This document shows, one piece after another, positions 44,220 to 52,886 of a stretch of 64,000 bases of DNA (its first letter is position 1; every line of letters starts with the position of its first letter). The notes beneath the pieces are model-generated. The model saw nothing but the letters and a program-made list of their open reading frames with translations. It was not told where the DNA came from and made no database searches. Source of the DNA: JADLGH01 sp964586675 (lineage in GTDB: Bacteria; Desulfobacterota_D; UBA1144; Nemesobacterales; UBA2774); assembly GCA_964586675.1 (NCBI GenBank), contig CAZPHQ010000001.1:193125-257124 (forward strand), written 5' to 3'. The translations under genes and the position numbers were made by a program.

Positions 44220-45224
44220 TCAGCCGCCGGCCTCCGTGCGGCTCTTTTCCCCGGATACGCTTTCGAGGAGCCCGGAGAATTTCCCGAGGGCGGCCCTTAT
44301 TTCCGCGATCTCCCTCTGAAGCACGATGCGCCGCCGGGGGCCCGCATTCTCGTAGGAGGCCTTTCTCAGGGCGAGACGGCTCACGAGCGTAAGGTACTTG
44401 TCCTTGTTGAGGTATTTCGGGAACCAGTCGTTCTTCTTCATGGCCCCGTAAGACATCAATATCTTCCTGTACCCCTCAGGAAGAACCCCGAGGCCGAACT
44501 CCTCGTCGAGCTGGACGATCCTCTGCCGCCTCTCGTTTACAATCGACTTCACGTACATCACGAATATGAACACTATATAGAAGAACAGTATCAGGACGGC
44601 CAGTGTCCAGTGCGCCTCGCTCCTGGATGTTACGAGGAAGTTCCATGTGGAATGCAGGAACACGGCGAGGAAATAATAGAGGGCGACCGACACGAGGGCT
44701 TCTCTTCCGCCGTCCTTCAGCTTGCTTATTCCGGCGCCGAAGGTTGCGCTCGCGGCGGCGTGCATGTTGGCCGTCATCATGCTCCTCATGAAAAGGAGGT
44801 TGAGCCACTCGTATCCCGGGGCGTAGCTCGCGTACTGGGCGAAGTAGAGGAAGTTCTCGGTCATGCCGAATCCGAGACCCGAAGCGGCGCCGTAGAGGAG
44901 GCCGTCCGTCATGTTGTCGAAATGGCGGAGCCTCAGGAAAAAGAGAACGATCAGCCCCTTCATCAGCTCCTCTATCGCGGGCGCGACGAGGACGGCCGTC
45001 GTATCGAAATGAGGGCTGTATATCGCTCCCCCCAGCACTTTAATACTAACTTCTGTGCCGAGTATGGAGAGTATCACGGCCCCGAATCCGCCCCAGAAGA
45101 ACGCAAAGAAGACGTACTTGAGCGGCTCCCTGTCGTAGCGGTCGATCCACCATATGAAAAGGAGTATCGCCATCATGGGGGCTATAGCTACGACGAGTGA
45201 GACGAAGACAATTACGTGGTCCAT
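44220..45224 (-). CDS. PrsW family intramembrane metalloprotease
   Basis: A 334-residue polytopic membrane protein of the PrsW family. The founding member cleaves an anti-sigma factor in Bacillus. Active-site features are APAIEELMKG with Glu85/Glu86, the GFGMTENFLYF segment with Glu123, and a later H-S-T-W-N segment, which together suit a membrane-embedded zinc site. About eight membrane helices precede a basic cytoplasmic tail (~250-334). It is divergent from purL over 140 nt. No sigma/anti-sigma pair is adjacent, so the substrate is unknown. Confidence 0.9.
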   Translation of the reverse strand: MDHVIVFVSLVVAIAPMMAILLFIWWIDRYDREPLKYVFFAFFWGGFGAVILSILGTEVSIKVLGGAIYSPHFDTTAVLVAPAIEELMKGLIVLFFLRLRHFDNMTDGLLYGAASGLGFGMTENFLYFAQYASYAPGYEWLNLLFMRSMMTANMHAAASATFGAGISKLKDGGREALVSVALYYFLAVFLHSTWNFLVTSRSEAHWTLAVLILFFYIVFIFVMYVKSIVNERRQRIVQLDEEFGLGVLPEGYRKILMSYGAMKKNDWFPKYLNKDKYLTLVSRLALRKASYENAGPRRRIVLQREIAEIRAALGKFSGLLESVSGEKSRTEAGG

Positions 45225-45364
45225 GAATTATCCAAGATATTATGCTCGATTAACCCCAATTACAATATACAGGACTGTATCCCCCGGGCGAAGAAATATC
45301 GCTCCTTACAAATGCCGAAAATCCGATAAACAGGTATATTAATCGCTGAGGGAACAATCCACAC

Positions 45365-47569
45365 ATGTCCAATCTTAAAATCGCCCTTGAGCACGGGCTC
45401 ACGGAAGGGGAATATAACAAGATCAAGGACGCTCTCGGGAGAGAGCCTAACTTTACCGAAATCGGCATTCTGGCCGCGATGTGGTCTGAGCACTGCTCCT
45501 ACAAGAGCTCGAGGATCTATCTCCGGAAGCTCCCCACGACTGGAGAGAGGGTCATACAGGGCCCGGGCGAAAACGCGGGCGTCGTCGACATAGGCGAGGG
45601 CCTCTGCGTCGTCTTCAAGATGGAGAGCCACAACCATCCCTCGTTCATCGAGCCCTACCAGGGCGCTGCCACGGGAGTGGGCGGCATACTGAGGGACATA
45701 TTCACGATGGGCGCGAGGCCGATAGCCATACTCGATTCGCTGAGATTCGGCGACCCTTCCCTCCCCAAAACTAAATACATCACCGGGGGCGTCGTCTCCG
45801 GCATCGCCGGGTACGGGAACTGCATAGGGATTCCGACTGTCGGCGGCGAGGTTTATTTCGACCCCTGCTACAACGGCAACCCGCTCGTAAACGTATTCGC
45901 ACTGGGCATAACTAAAGCTAACGAAATATTCAGGGGCTACGCCGAGGGCGTCGGAAACCCCGTCATATACGTCGGCTCCAAAACCGGGAGAGACGGCATA
46001 CACGGCGCGGTAATGGCGTCCGAAACCTTCACGAAAGAGGCCGAAGAAAAGCGGCCAGCAGTCCAGGTCGGCGACCCGTTCACGGAGAAACTCCTCCTCG
46101 AAGCGTGCCTCGAGCTCTTTAAAACGGGCGTCGTCGTAGGCATACAGGACATGGGCGCCGCGGGGCTGACGTCGTCCTCGACGGAGATGGCCGAGCGAGC
46201 CGGAACGGGTATCAGGATCGACATCGAGAAAGTTCCCCGCAGGGAAGAATCCATGACCCCCTACGAGGTCATGCTTTCGGAATCCCAGGAGCGCATGCTG
46301 ATAGTCCTTGAAAAAGGAAAGGAAGACATCGCCGAAAAAATATTCAGGAAGTGGGGCCTCGATTTCAGCGTAATTGGCGAGGTTACAAACAGCCACAGCA
46401 TCGTCATCGCGGAGCATGGAAAGACGGTCGCCGAGATACCGCTGAGCCTCATATCCGAAGAGGCCCCGGTATACGACAGGCCCGTCAAGGAGCCGGGAAA
46501 CCTGGAAGAGTTAAGACGGCTTGACCTGGCGGAGATTCCCGTGCCTGCCGATCTCGGAAGGGTTTTGTTGACGCTCCTCTCTTCCCCGACGCTCTCGAAC
46601 AAGCACTGGATATACGAGCAGTACGATTATATGGTGAGGACTAATTCCATAACCCTTCCCGGCTCGGACGCCGCCGTCGTCAGGATAAAAGGCACGCCGA
46701 AGGCCGTCGCGATGACGGTCAACTGCAATTCGAGATACTGCTACTTAGACCCGCACGCCGGCGCGGCGATAGCTGTCGCCGAGAGCGCGAGGAACCTCGC
46801 CTGTTCCGGGGCGCTGCCGCTTGCGATCACCGACTGTCTCAATTTCGGCAGCCCCGAGACGCCGGAGGTCATGTGGCAATTCAAGCGCGCCCTCGAAGGC
46901 ATGGCCGAGGCCTGTATCGCCCTCGATACACCGATAGTCAGCGGCAACGTGAGCTTTTACAACCAGACAGAGGACAGGGCCATATTCCCGACGCCTACTG
47001 TCGGCATGGTCGGGCTTATTGACGACGCCGAGCGCCATTTGACGCAGTGGTTCAAGAACGATGGCGACGCAGTAGTGCTTCTCGGCGAGACGAAAGAAGA
47101 GCTCGGAGGGAGCGAATACCTCTCGCAAATACACGGAAAAACGGCCGGTTTGCCGCCGTCTGTCGACCTCCAGCGCGAGAAAAACCTTATAAACGCCTTA
47201 CTAAAAGCCTCCGGGGAAGGTATACTTAACTCTGCACACGATCTTTCCGAGGGGGGTTTCGCAGTATCGCTGGCGGAGTGCTGTTTCAATCCGAACGGCC
47301 CATTTGGCGTCAGGGTAGACATTCCTGCTGAAATCAGACCGGATGCCCTCTTGTTTTCAGAAACCCAGGCAAGAGCAATCATTTCACTAGACGAGAAGAA
47401 CATTAAAAGGCTGGAAGAAATTTCTCAGGAGTTCGGGGTGCCTTTGAAGATAATAGGCAGAGTGGAAGGTACTCGAATATTCGTCCGGGAATTGCTGGAT
47501 ATTCCCGTTTCCGAGGCCTTGAGAGCGTGGACCACGGGTTTCGAGAACAACCTTAAAAGCTATGGCTAA
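45365..47569 (+). CDS. purL: Phosphoribosylformylglycinamidine synthase II (PurL)
   Basis: A 734-residue PurL small/medium-type FGAM synthase subunit, which uses ATP and glutamine-derived ammonia from PurQ (with PurS) in the fourth step of purine synthesis. Diagnostic motifs are IGILAAMWSEHCSYKSSR, KMESHNHPSFIEPYQGAATGVGGILRD, GIQDMGAAGLTSSSTEMAERAG and SAHDLSEGGFAVSLAE. The family lacks the glutaminase domain, which here must be encoded elsewhere. It overlaps purF by 8 nt, so the genes are translationally coupled. Confidence 0.97.
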   Translation: MSNLKIALEHGLTEGEYNKIKDALGREPNFTEIGILAAMWSEHCSYKSSRIYLRKLPTTGERVIQGPGENAGVVDIGEGLCVVFKMESHNHPSFIEPYQGAATGVGGILRDIFTMGARPIAILDSLRFGDPSLPKTKYITGGVVSGIAGYGNCIGIPTVGGEVYFDPCYNGNPLVNVFALGITKANEIFRGYAEGVGNPVIYVGSKTGRDGIHGAVMASETFTKEAEEKRPAVQVGDPFTEKLLLEACLELFKTGVVVGIQDMGAAGLTSSSTEMAERAGTGIRIDIEKVPRREESMTPYEVMLSESQERMLIVLEKGKEDIAEKIFRKWGLDFSVIGEVTNSHSIVIAEHGKTVAEIPLSLISEEAPVYDRPVKEPGNLEELRRLDLAEIPVPADLGRVLLTLLSSPTLSNKHWIYEQYDYMVRTNSITLPGSDAAVVRIKGTPKAVAMTVNCNSRYCYLDPHAGAAIAVAESARNLACSGALPLAITDCLNFGSPETPEVMWQFKRALEGMAEACIALDTPIVSGNVSFYNQTEDRAIFPTPTVGMVGLIDDAERHLTQWFKNDGDAVVLLGETKEELGGSEYLSQIHGKTAGLPPSVDLQREKNLINALLKASGEGILNSAHDLSEGGFAVSLAECCFNPNGPFGVRVDIPAEIRPDALLFSETQARAIISLDEKNIKRLEEISQEFGVPLKIIGRVEGTRIFVRELLDIPVSEALRAWTTGFENNLKSYG

Positions 47570-48980
47570 GCTCAAAGAAGAATGCGGTGTGTTCGGTATT
47601 TACGGGAACGCCGAAGCGTCCAACCTGACATACCTCGGCCTTCACGCCCTCCAGCACAGGGGCCAGGAAAGCGCCGGCATAGTCACGTCCGACGGCGTCA
47701 ACCTCCACAACCACCGCCAGATGGGCCTCGTCTCCGACATATTCACCGAAGAAATCATATCGCGTCTTCCGGGCCTTAACGCGATCGGGCATGTCCGCTA
47801 CTCGACCACCGGCTCGAGCCAGGACAAGAACATGCAGCCCATCGTGATCAACTACTTCCGGGGCGCTCTGGCGATAGCGCATAACGGTAACCTCACGAAC
47901 GCCAGGACGCTCAGGGAAGAGCTCGAAGGTGAAGGAGCGATATTCCAGTCGACGACGGACACCGAAGTTATTGTTCACCTCATAGCCAAATCCAAGGAAG
48001 AGAAGCTCGTTCAGAGGATCATCGAAGCGCTTATCAGGTGTAAGGGCGCCTATTCGCTCCTGTTCCTGACGCCCGAGGCAATGATAGCTGTGAGGGACCC
48101 CTACGGTTTCAGGCCGCTTGTCATGGGCAGGCTCGGGGACTCACCCGTGTTCGCGTCGGAGACGTGCGCATTCGACCTCATAGAAGCCGAATACATTAGA
48201 GAGGTCGAGCCGGGCGAGATTATAGTAGTTACCAACGACGGCGTGGAATCGTTCAAGCCCTTCGGCGAGGTGCCGCACGCGCACTGCGTTTTCGAGTACA
48301 TCTACTTCGCGCGGCCCGACAGTTTCCTGACAGGCAGAAACGTGTACCAGGTCAGGAAGGCGCTCGGTAAGCAGCTCGCGATAGAGCATCCGGCCGAGGC
48401 CGATATTGTCGTCGCCGTGCCTGATTCCGGCGTGCCCGCCGCCATTGGATTCTCGGAGCAGACGGGCCTCCCGCTCGAACTCGGACTCTTAAGGAGCCAC
48501 TACGTCGGGAGGACATTCATCGAGCCCCAGCAGTCGATAAGGAACTTCGGGGTGAGGCTCAAGCTGAACGCGATAAGGGAAGTGCTCAACGGTAAACGGG
48601 TCGTCATAATCGACGACTCGATCGTTAGGGGCACCACGTCGCGAAAGATTGTGAAGATGATACGCGCGGCCGGGGCGACTGAGGTGCACATGAGAATAAG
48701 CTCCCCGCCGACGAAATTCTCGTGTTACTACGGAATCGACACCCCGCTCAAGGAAGAGCTCATCGCCAACTCGCTCGAAATAGACGAAATCAGGAAATAC
48801 ATAACGTCCGACACCCTCGGCTACCTCAGCCTCGACGGCGTTATGAAAGCTGTCGACGAAACGAAACGCTTCGACAACGGAGAGAGCTTCTGCAGCGCCT
48901 GCTTCTCCGGCAGATACCCTGTTGAGCTGACAGACCTCAAGAAATCCAAGCACAAACAGCTCGGGCTTTTTGGGGGGTAA
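47562..48980 (+). CDS. purF: Amidophosphoribosyltransferase (PurF)
   Basis: A 472-residue enzyme of the first committed step of purine synthesis. The N-terminal glutaminase domain has a short 7-residue propeptide before the nucleophile Cys8 (ECGVFGIYG), to be removed on maturation. The PRPP-binding loop is VVIIDDSIVRGTTSRKIV near residue 345. Cys residues matching the Fe-S-cluster type of the Bacillus enzyme are seen in AHCVFEYIYF, KFSCYYGIDTP and FCSACFSGRYP, so it is probably an oxygen-sensitive Fe-S form. Confidence 0.96.
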   Translation: MAKLKEECGVFGIYGNAEASNLTYLGLHALQHRGQESAGIVTSDGVNLHNHRQMGLVSDIFTEEIISRLPGLNAIGHVRYSTTGSSQDKNMQPIVINYFRGALAIAHNGNLTNARTLREELEGEGAIFQSTTDTEVIVHLIAKSKEEKLVQRIIEALIRCKGAYSLLFLTPEAMIAVRDPYGFRPLVMGRLGDSPVFASETCAFDLIEAEYIREVEPGEIIVVTNDGVESFKPFGEVPHAHCVFEYIYFARPDSFLTGRNVYQVRKALGKQLAIEHPAEADIVVAVPDSGVPAAIGFSEQTGLPLELGLLRSHYVGRTFIEPQQSIRNFGVRLKLNAIREVLNGKRVVIIDDSIVRGTTSRKIVKMIRAAGATEVHMRISSPPTKFSCYYGIDTPLKEELIANSLEIDEIRKYITSDTLGYLSLDGVMKAVDETKRFDNGESFCSACFSGRYPVELTDLKKSKHKQLGLFGG

Positions 48981-49012
48981 AAGAATTCAGCTAAAATTAT
49001 CATAGCTTAAAT

Positions 49013-49339
49013 CTACCGTGGTATTATGTTTATTGTTTTAACTCGGCGAGGAAACTTACGGAGTAAATAATCAACAAAGTCTCCAATTATGAGGTTAGGT
49101 TTTCCGGCCCCTCGGGTTATAACCCTACAAAAAAGCACATTGGTTCGTGAATCCCATTCAATATTTAGTGCACCTCTCCTATCCTGATTAATACTATGTA
49201 TCTTCGCCCATCCAGGAGACCGATCATGACGTTTTTCTTCGGATACATCAAAACCATAGTCATTCAGTTTTGTGTCTTTTACAATTTGTTGACGCAGGCT
49301 TCTGCCTTTTGAACAAATGGCTTGAATTAGTATCTGCAT
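49013..49339 (-). CDS. Hypothetical protein in an AT-rich insert
   Basis: A 108-residue protein I do not recognise. The ATG at 49339 has GGGAG upstream; a GTG five codons earlier is less likely. The C-terminal part (ALNIEWDSRTNVLFCRVITRGAG, NLIIGDFVDYLLRKF) looks like a compact conserved alpha/beta domain with a basic surface. Base composition is clearly more AT-rich than the flanking purF and valS genes and codon use is different, which points to transfer. It is oriented away from purF and lies upstream of the toxin-antitoxin pair on the opposite strand. Confidence 0.65.
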   Translation of the reverse strand: MQILIQAICSKGRSLRQQIVKDTKLNDYGFDVSEEKRHDRSPGWAKIHSINQDRRGALNIEWDSRTNVLFCRVITRGAGKPNLIIGDFVDYLLRKFPRRVKTINIIPR

Positions 49340-49418
49340 TTCCCTTGCTCCCACGTATACAAATTAATAACTAATGAATTATAGTACAATTATCCCGAGA
49401 AGGCTTAAACAATTTGCG

Positions 49419-49452
49419 TTGACTTCATGACGATATCATGATATTTTCATGA
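49419..49452 (+). promoter_or_regulatory. Promoter and three-repeat operator of the toxin-antitoxin pair
   Basis: TTGACT (49419-49424) and TATTTT (49442-49447) with exactly 17 nt between them form a promoter. TCATGA occurs three times at 49425-49430, 49436-49441 and 49447-49452, each exactly 11 bp from the next, so the copies face the same side of the helix. The middle one is inside the 12-bp palindrome ATATCATGATAT (49433-49444). This is the expected form of an operator for a ribbon-helix-helix antitoxin acting with its toxin. A start site near 49454 would coincide with the antitoxin ATG. Confidence 0.8.
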
Positions 49453-49453
49453 T

Positions 49454-49690
49454 ATGGCAATCATACAGGTTAAGAACGTTCCGGATTCGTTATACAACCG
49501 CCTCAAAAGACGCGCAAAGAAGGTGGACAAGACTCTCAGCGACATTGTTCTTGAAGCTATTGAAAAAGAGCTGAAAAGAAGCGAATGGCGAGAACGGTTT
49601 ACAAAGCGGCCCTCTTCCGAGCTCGGAGTCTCGGCAGCTTCCCTGCTCGAAGAAGAAAGACGGGAAAGAGATAACGAGCTCTCGAAATGA
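49454..49690 (+). CDS. Ribbon-helix-helix antitoxin (FitA/VapB type)
   Basis: A 78-residue antitoxin. The N-terminal strand MAIIQVKNVPDSLYNRLKRRAKKVDKTLSDIVLEAIEKEL has the typical Arc/FitA ribbon-helix-helix pattern and would bind the operator immediately upstream. The C-terminal part (~45-78) is Arg/Glu-rich and is expected to wrap the toxin. There is no ribosome-binding site; the promoter places the start site at or next to the ATG, so the mRNA is probably leaderless. The stop overlaps the toxin start by 4 nt (ATGA). Confidence 0.88.
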   Translation: MAIIQVKNVPDSLYNRLKRRAKKVDKTLSDIVLEAIEKELKRSEWRERFTKRPSSELGVSAASLLEEERRERDNELSK

Positions 49691-50085
49691 AGTTCGTGAT
49701 CGACGCTTCGGCCGCAGCCGAATATCTTCTCCATACAAGTCTTGGACTCAGGGTGGCGGAGCTTATCGACGATGCAGAGCTGGCAGCACCGGAGCTGCTC
49801 GACGTCGAGATACTGTCCGTCCTGAGACGGGCGGTGCTTAAAAAAAGACTTGATGAAAAGCGGGCGTTATTGACAATCGAGGACCTTGCCGGCTGGGATG
49901 TCGAGCGTATTTCGCACTCCATCCTGCTTCACGAGGCATGGCGGCACAGGCACAACATCAGCGCCTACGATGCGTTCTACGTTTCGGCGGCGCGTATATA
50001 CGATGCACCTTTATTAACTGCGGACGGCCCTCTGTCTAAAGCGCCGGGGCTGGGAATAATAGTCCAGAATATCAGGCTCGCCTAG
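49687..50085 (+). CDS. PIN-domain toxin (VapC family)
   Basis: A 132-residue VapC-type ribonuclease toxin. The PIN-domain acidic residues are visible: the N-terminal FVIDASAAAEYL (Asp6), a central Glu in ELLDVEILSVLRRA, and the C-terminal SAYDAFYVSAA and LLTADGPL Asp residues that bind Mg2+. VapC toxins cut tRNA or rRNA when the antitoxin is degraded. It overlaps the antitoxin gene (ATGA) and its end is 4 nt from the convergent valS gene. Confidence 0.92.
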   Translation: MKFVIDASAAAEYLLHTSLGLRVAELIDDAELAAPELLDVEILSVLRRAVLKKRLDEKRALLTIEDLAGWDVERISHSILLHEAWRHRHNISAYDAFYVSAARIYDAPLLTADGPLSKAPGLGIIVQNIRLA

Positions 50086-50089
50086 CGGC

Positions 50090-52798
50090 CTACCCAATCT
50101 CCCTCAGTTTCCCGAGTACGTCTTCCATCTTCTTTATCTGGAATGAAAGCTCCTCGAATATCTCGCGCTCCTTCTGGATTATTTCTTCGGGCGCGCGGCT
50201 GAGGAAATCTGGATTGGACAGCTTTTTTTCGGTGCGTTCGAGGTCTTTTGAGATCTTGCCTATCTCTTTTTTGATCCTCTCGGTTTCTTTGGAAACGTCA
50301 ATGAGTCCTTCGACGGGGAGGAATATTTCCACTCCGGGTATGACCTGCGCGACGGCCTTCAAAGGCTTGTCGCGTTCCGTTATTTCCATTCCGGTGAGCG
50401 TGGCGAGACTCGTGACAAAGCCCTTGTTATTCTCGATCTGCTTTCGGACTTTCTCATTTTCGGGAAGGAGAACGACGCTCACCTTCTCCGAGGGATGAAG
50501 TCCCAGGACGGCTCTCAGGTTCCGTATGCCGACGACTATCCCTTTCATGAGTTCGACCTCGTCGTGCTCCGTCTGGAAAATCTGCTCGGGGCTGTATTCC
50601 GGGAACGCGCTCTGCATTATGCTCTCGGCCGTTCCGCCGCGAACGCTGCCGAGCTCGACTCCGAATTCCCGGAGCCTCTGGTAGAGCTCTTCCGTCACGA
50701 ACGGGGCCATAGGATGCAGGAGCTGAAGGGCTGTCTTGAGCACCCTCACGAGTACTCCCTGCGCCTGCTGCTTTTTAACAGGGTCGCCGCCGTAGAGCGC
50801 GGGCTTTACGGATTCTATATACCAGTCGCAGTACTCCGACCAGAAGAACTGGTACACGTCGCTCGCCGCCTTGTCGAACTCGTAGCCATCGAGCGACGTC
50901 TCGACTTCCTTCACCGTTTCATTCAGCTTCGTGAGTATCCACTTGTCGTAGGTTGAAAGCCCGCTATCCGGCAGCTTCGCCCCGGCGTCGTAATCTTCGA
51001 GGTTCATTATGAGGAAGCGCGAGGCGTTCCATATTTTATTTATAAAATTCCTGTACCCCTGTATAACGGGCATCGAGAGCTTTATGTCACGGCCCTGCGT
51101 CGCGAGGGCTGTCAGGCTGAACCTGAGCGCATCCGCGCCGTTTTCATCGATGACGCCGAGCGGGTCGATGACGTTTCCACGAGTTTTGCTCATCTTCTGC
51201 CCCTTCTCGTCCCTTATGAGGCCGTGGATGTAAACGTCCCGGAACGGCACGTCGTCCATGAACTTTATCCCCTGCATTATCATCCTCGCCACCCAGAAGA
51301 AGATAATATCAAAGCCTGTGACGAGAACGCTCGTCGGGTAGTAAAGCTTAAGCTCCGGCGTTTCCTCCGGCCAGCCGAGCGTAGAAAACGGCCAGAGCCC
51401 CGACGAGAACCAGGTATCGAGAACGTCGGGGTCGCGAGTAAGCTCCGCGTCTTTCCCGTAATGCTTCCTCGCCGCCTCATGCGCCTTTTCTTCCGACAGC
51501 GCGACGAAGACCTCTCCGTCGGGCCCGTACCAGGCCGGTATCTGGTGCCCCCACCAAAGCTGGCGCGATATGCACCAGGGCTCTATATTCCGGAGCCATT
51601 CGAAATACGTATTCTCCCAGAATTTCGGGACGAACCTGACTTCGCCGCGTTCGACCGCCGCTATAGCCGGCACGGCCAGCTTTTCGGCGTCGACGTACCA
51701 CTGCTCCGTGAGCCAGGGCTCTATCACAACGCCCGACCTGTCGCCATAGGGGACCGTATGCGTCGTGTCTTCGACCTTGTCCAGGAACCCGAGCGCTTCC
51801 ATATCCTCTATGACGAGCTTTCTCGCCTCGAAGCGATCGAGCCCGCGGTACTTCTCGGGCGCGTTTTCGTTGAGGTGTGCAGTAGCGTCGAAAATATTCA
51901 CCATCGGGAGATTATGTCTCCGCCCGACTTCAAAGTCGTTGAAATCGTGCGCAGGCGTAATCTTCACCGCCCCCGTCCCCTTTTCGGGGTCGCTGTATTC
52001 GTCGGCGACTACGGGTATACGCCGCCCGACCAGCGGCAGGATAACGTTCTTTCCGACGAGGAGTTTGTAGCGCTCGTCGCCCGGATGAACGGCGACCGCG
52101 GTATCCCCGAGCATCGTCTCGGGCCTCGTCGTGGCGACTGTGATAAACTCGCCCTCGCTCCCCTCGACGGGATATTTGAAGTGCCAGAAATGGCCCCTTA
52201 CCTCCCTCTGCTCGACTTCCAAATCGCTTATGGCAGTCGTCAGCTTCGGGTCCCAGTTTACGAGCCTCTTGTCTTTATAAATGAGCTTTTCGTTGTAAAG
52301 ATCGACGAACACCTTCCTGACAGCGCGCGAAAGATTCTCGTCGAGTGTAAATCTTTCCCTGTCCCAATCCGGTAGGGCGCCGAGCCGCCGGAGCTGCATT
52401 CCAATCGTCCCGCCCGATTCTTCCTTCCACTTCCAGACGCGCTCTATGAACGCGTCCCTCCCCATCTCCGCCCTCGAAGTTCCTTCCTTCTCGACCTGCC
52501 TCTCGACCATCATTTGAGTGGCTATACCGGCATGGTCTGTCCCCGGCACCCAGAGCGCGTCGAACCCCTTCATGCGCTTGTATCGAATCAATATATCCTG
52601 GAGCGTGTTGTTGAGGGCGTGGCCCATGTGGAGCGAGCCCGTGACGTTAGGCGGGGGGATCACTATGGTGAAAGCGGGAAGCCCGGATTCGGGCGAGGCT
52701 TTATGGTAGCCCCTTTGCATCCATTCGGCGTACCATCTCTCTTCAACCTTTTTTGGATCATAAACCTTATCCATCTGGGTTTTATCGTTCTCGGACAT
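50090..52798 (-). CDS. valS: Valyl-tRNA synthetase
   Basis: ValRS (902 residues) charges tRNA-Val. The class I signature HMGH lies in PPPNVTGSLHMGHALNNT and KMSKS is present as KMSKTRG. The CP1 editing domain spans ~170-340 with TTRPETMLGDTAVAVHP and the DFEVGRRHNLPMVNIFD region. The C-terminal coiled-coil arm (~830-900), rich in Lys and Glu, is typical of ValRS. It follows the rpoC terminator on the same strand. Confidence 0.97.
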   Translation of the reverse strand: MSENDKTQMDKVYDPKKVEERWYAEWMQRGYHKASPESGLPAFTIVIPPPNVTGSLHMGHALNNTLQDILIRYKRMKGFDALWVPGTDHAGIATQMMVERQVEKEGTSRAEMGRDAFIERVWKWKEESGGTIGMQLRRLGALPDWDRERFTLDENLSRAVRKVFVDLYNEKLIYKDKRLVNWDPKLTTAISDLEVEQREVRGHFWHFKYPVEGSEGEFITVATTRPETMLGDTAVAVHPGDERYKLLVGKNVILPLVGRRIPVVADEYSDPEKGTGAVKITPAHDFNDFEVGRRHNLPMVNIFDATAHLNENAPEKYRGLDRFEARKLVIEDMEALGFLDKVEDTTHTVPYGDRSGVVIEPWLTEQWYVDAEKLAVPAIAAVERGEVRFVPKFWENTYFEWLRNIEPWCISRQLWWGHQIPAWYGPDGEVFVALSEEKAHEAARKHYGKDAELTRDPDVLDTWFSSGLWPFSTLGWPEETPELKLYYPTSVLVTGFDIIFFWVARMIMQGIKFMDDVPFRDVYIHGLIRDEKGQKMSKTRGNVIDPLGVIDENGADALRFSLTALATQGRDIKLSMPVIQGYRNFINKIWNASRFLIMNLEDYDAGAKLPDSGLSTYDKWILTKLNETVKEVETSLDGYEFDKAASDVYQFFWSEYCDWYIESVKPALYGGDPVKKQQAQGVLVRVLKTALQLLHPMAPFVTEELYQRLREFGVELGSVRGGTAESIMQSAFPEYSPEQIFQTEHDEVELMKGIVVGIRNLRAVLGLHPSEKVSVVLLPENEKVRKQIENNKGFVTSLATLTGMEITERDKPLKAVAQVIPGVEIFLPVEGLIDVSKETERIKKEIGKISKDLERTEKKLSNPDFLSRAPEEIIQKEREIFEELSFQIKKMEDVLGKLREIG

Positions 52799-52825
52799 GG
52801 CAACCGTTTAAAACCGAAGGATTAT

Positions 52826-52867
52826 AAAGAAAGGGGGCGGGAAACGGGATTTCCGTCGCCTGCCCCC
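52826..52867 (-). terminator. Terminator of the rpoBC operon
   Basis: On the minus strand, 20 nt after the rpoC stop, GGGGGC (52867-52862) pairs with GCCCCC (52838-52833) around an inner GACGGAAATCCCGT structure, followed by TTTCTTTATAAT. It is a good intrinsic terminator and separates rpoC from valS. Confidence 0.8.
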
Positions 52868-52886
52868 GGAATTTCGAAGTTTGATT

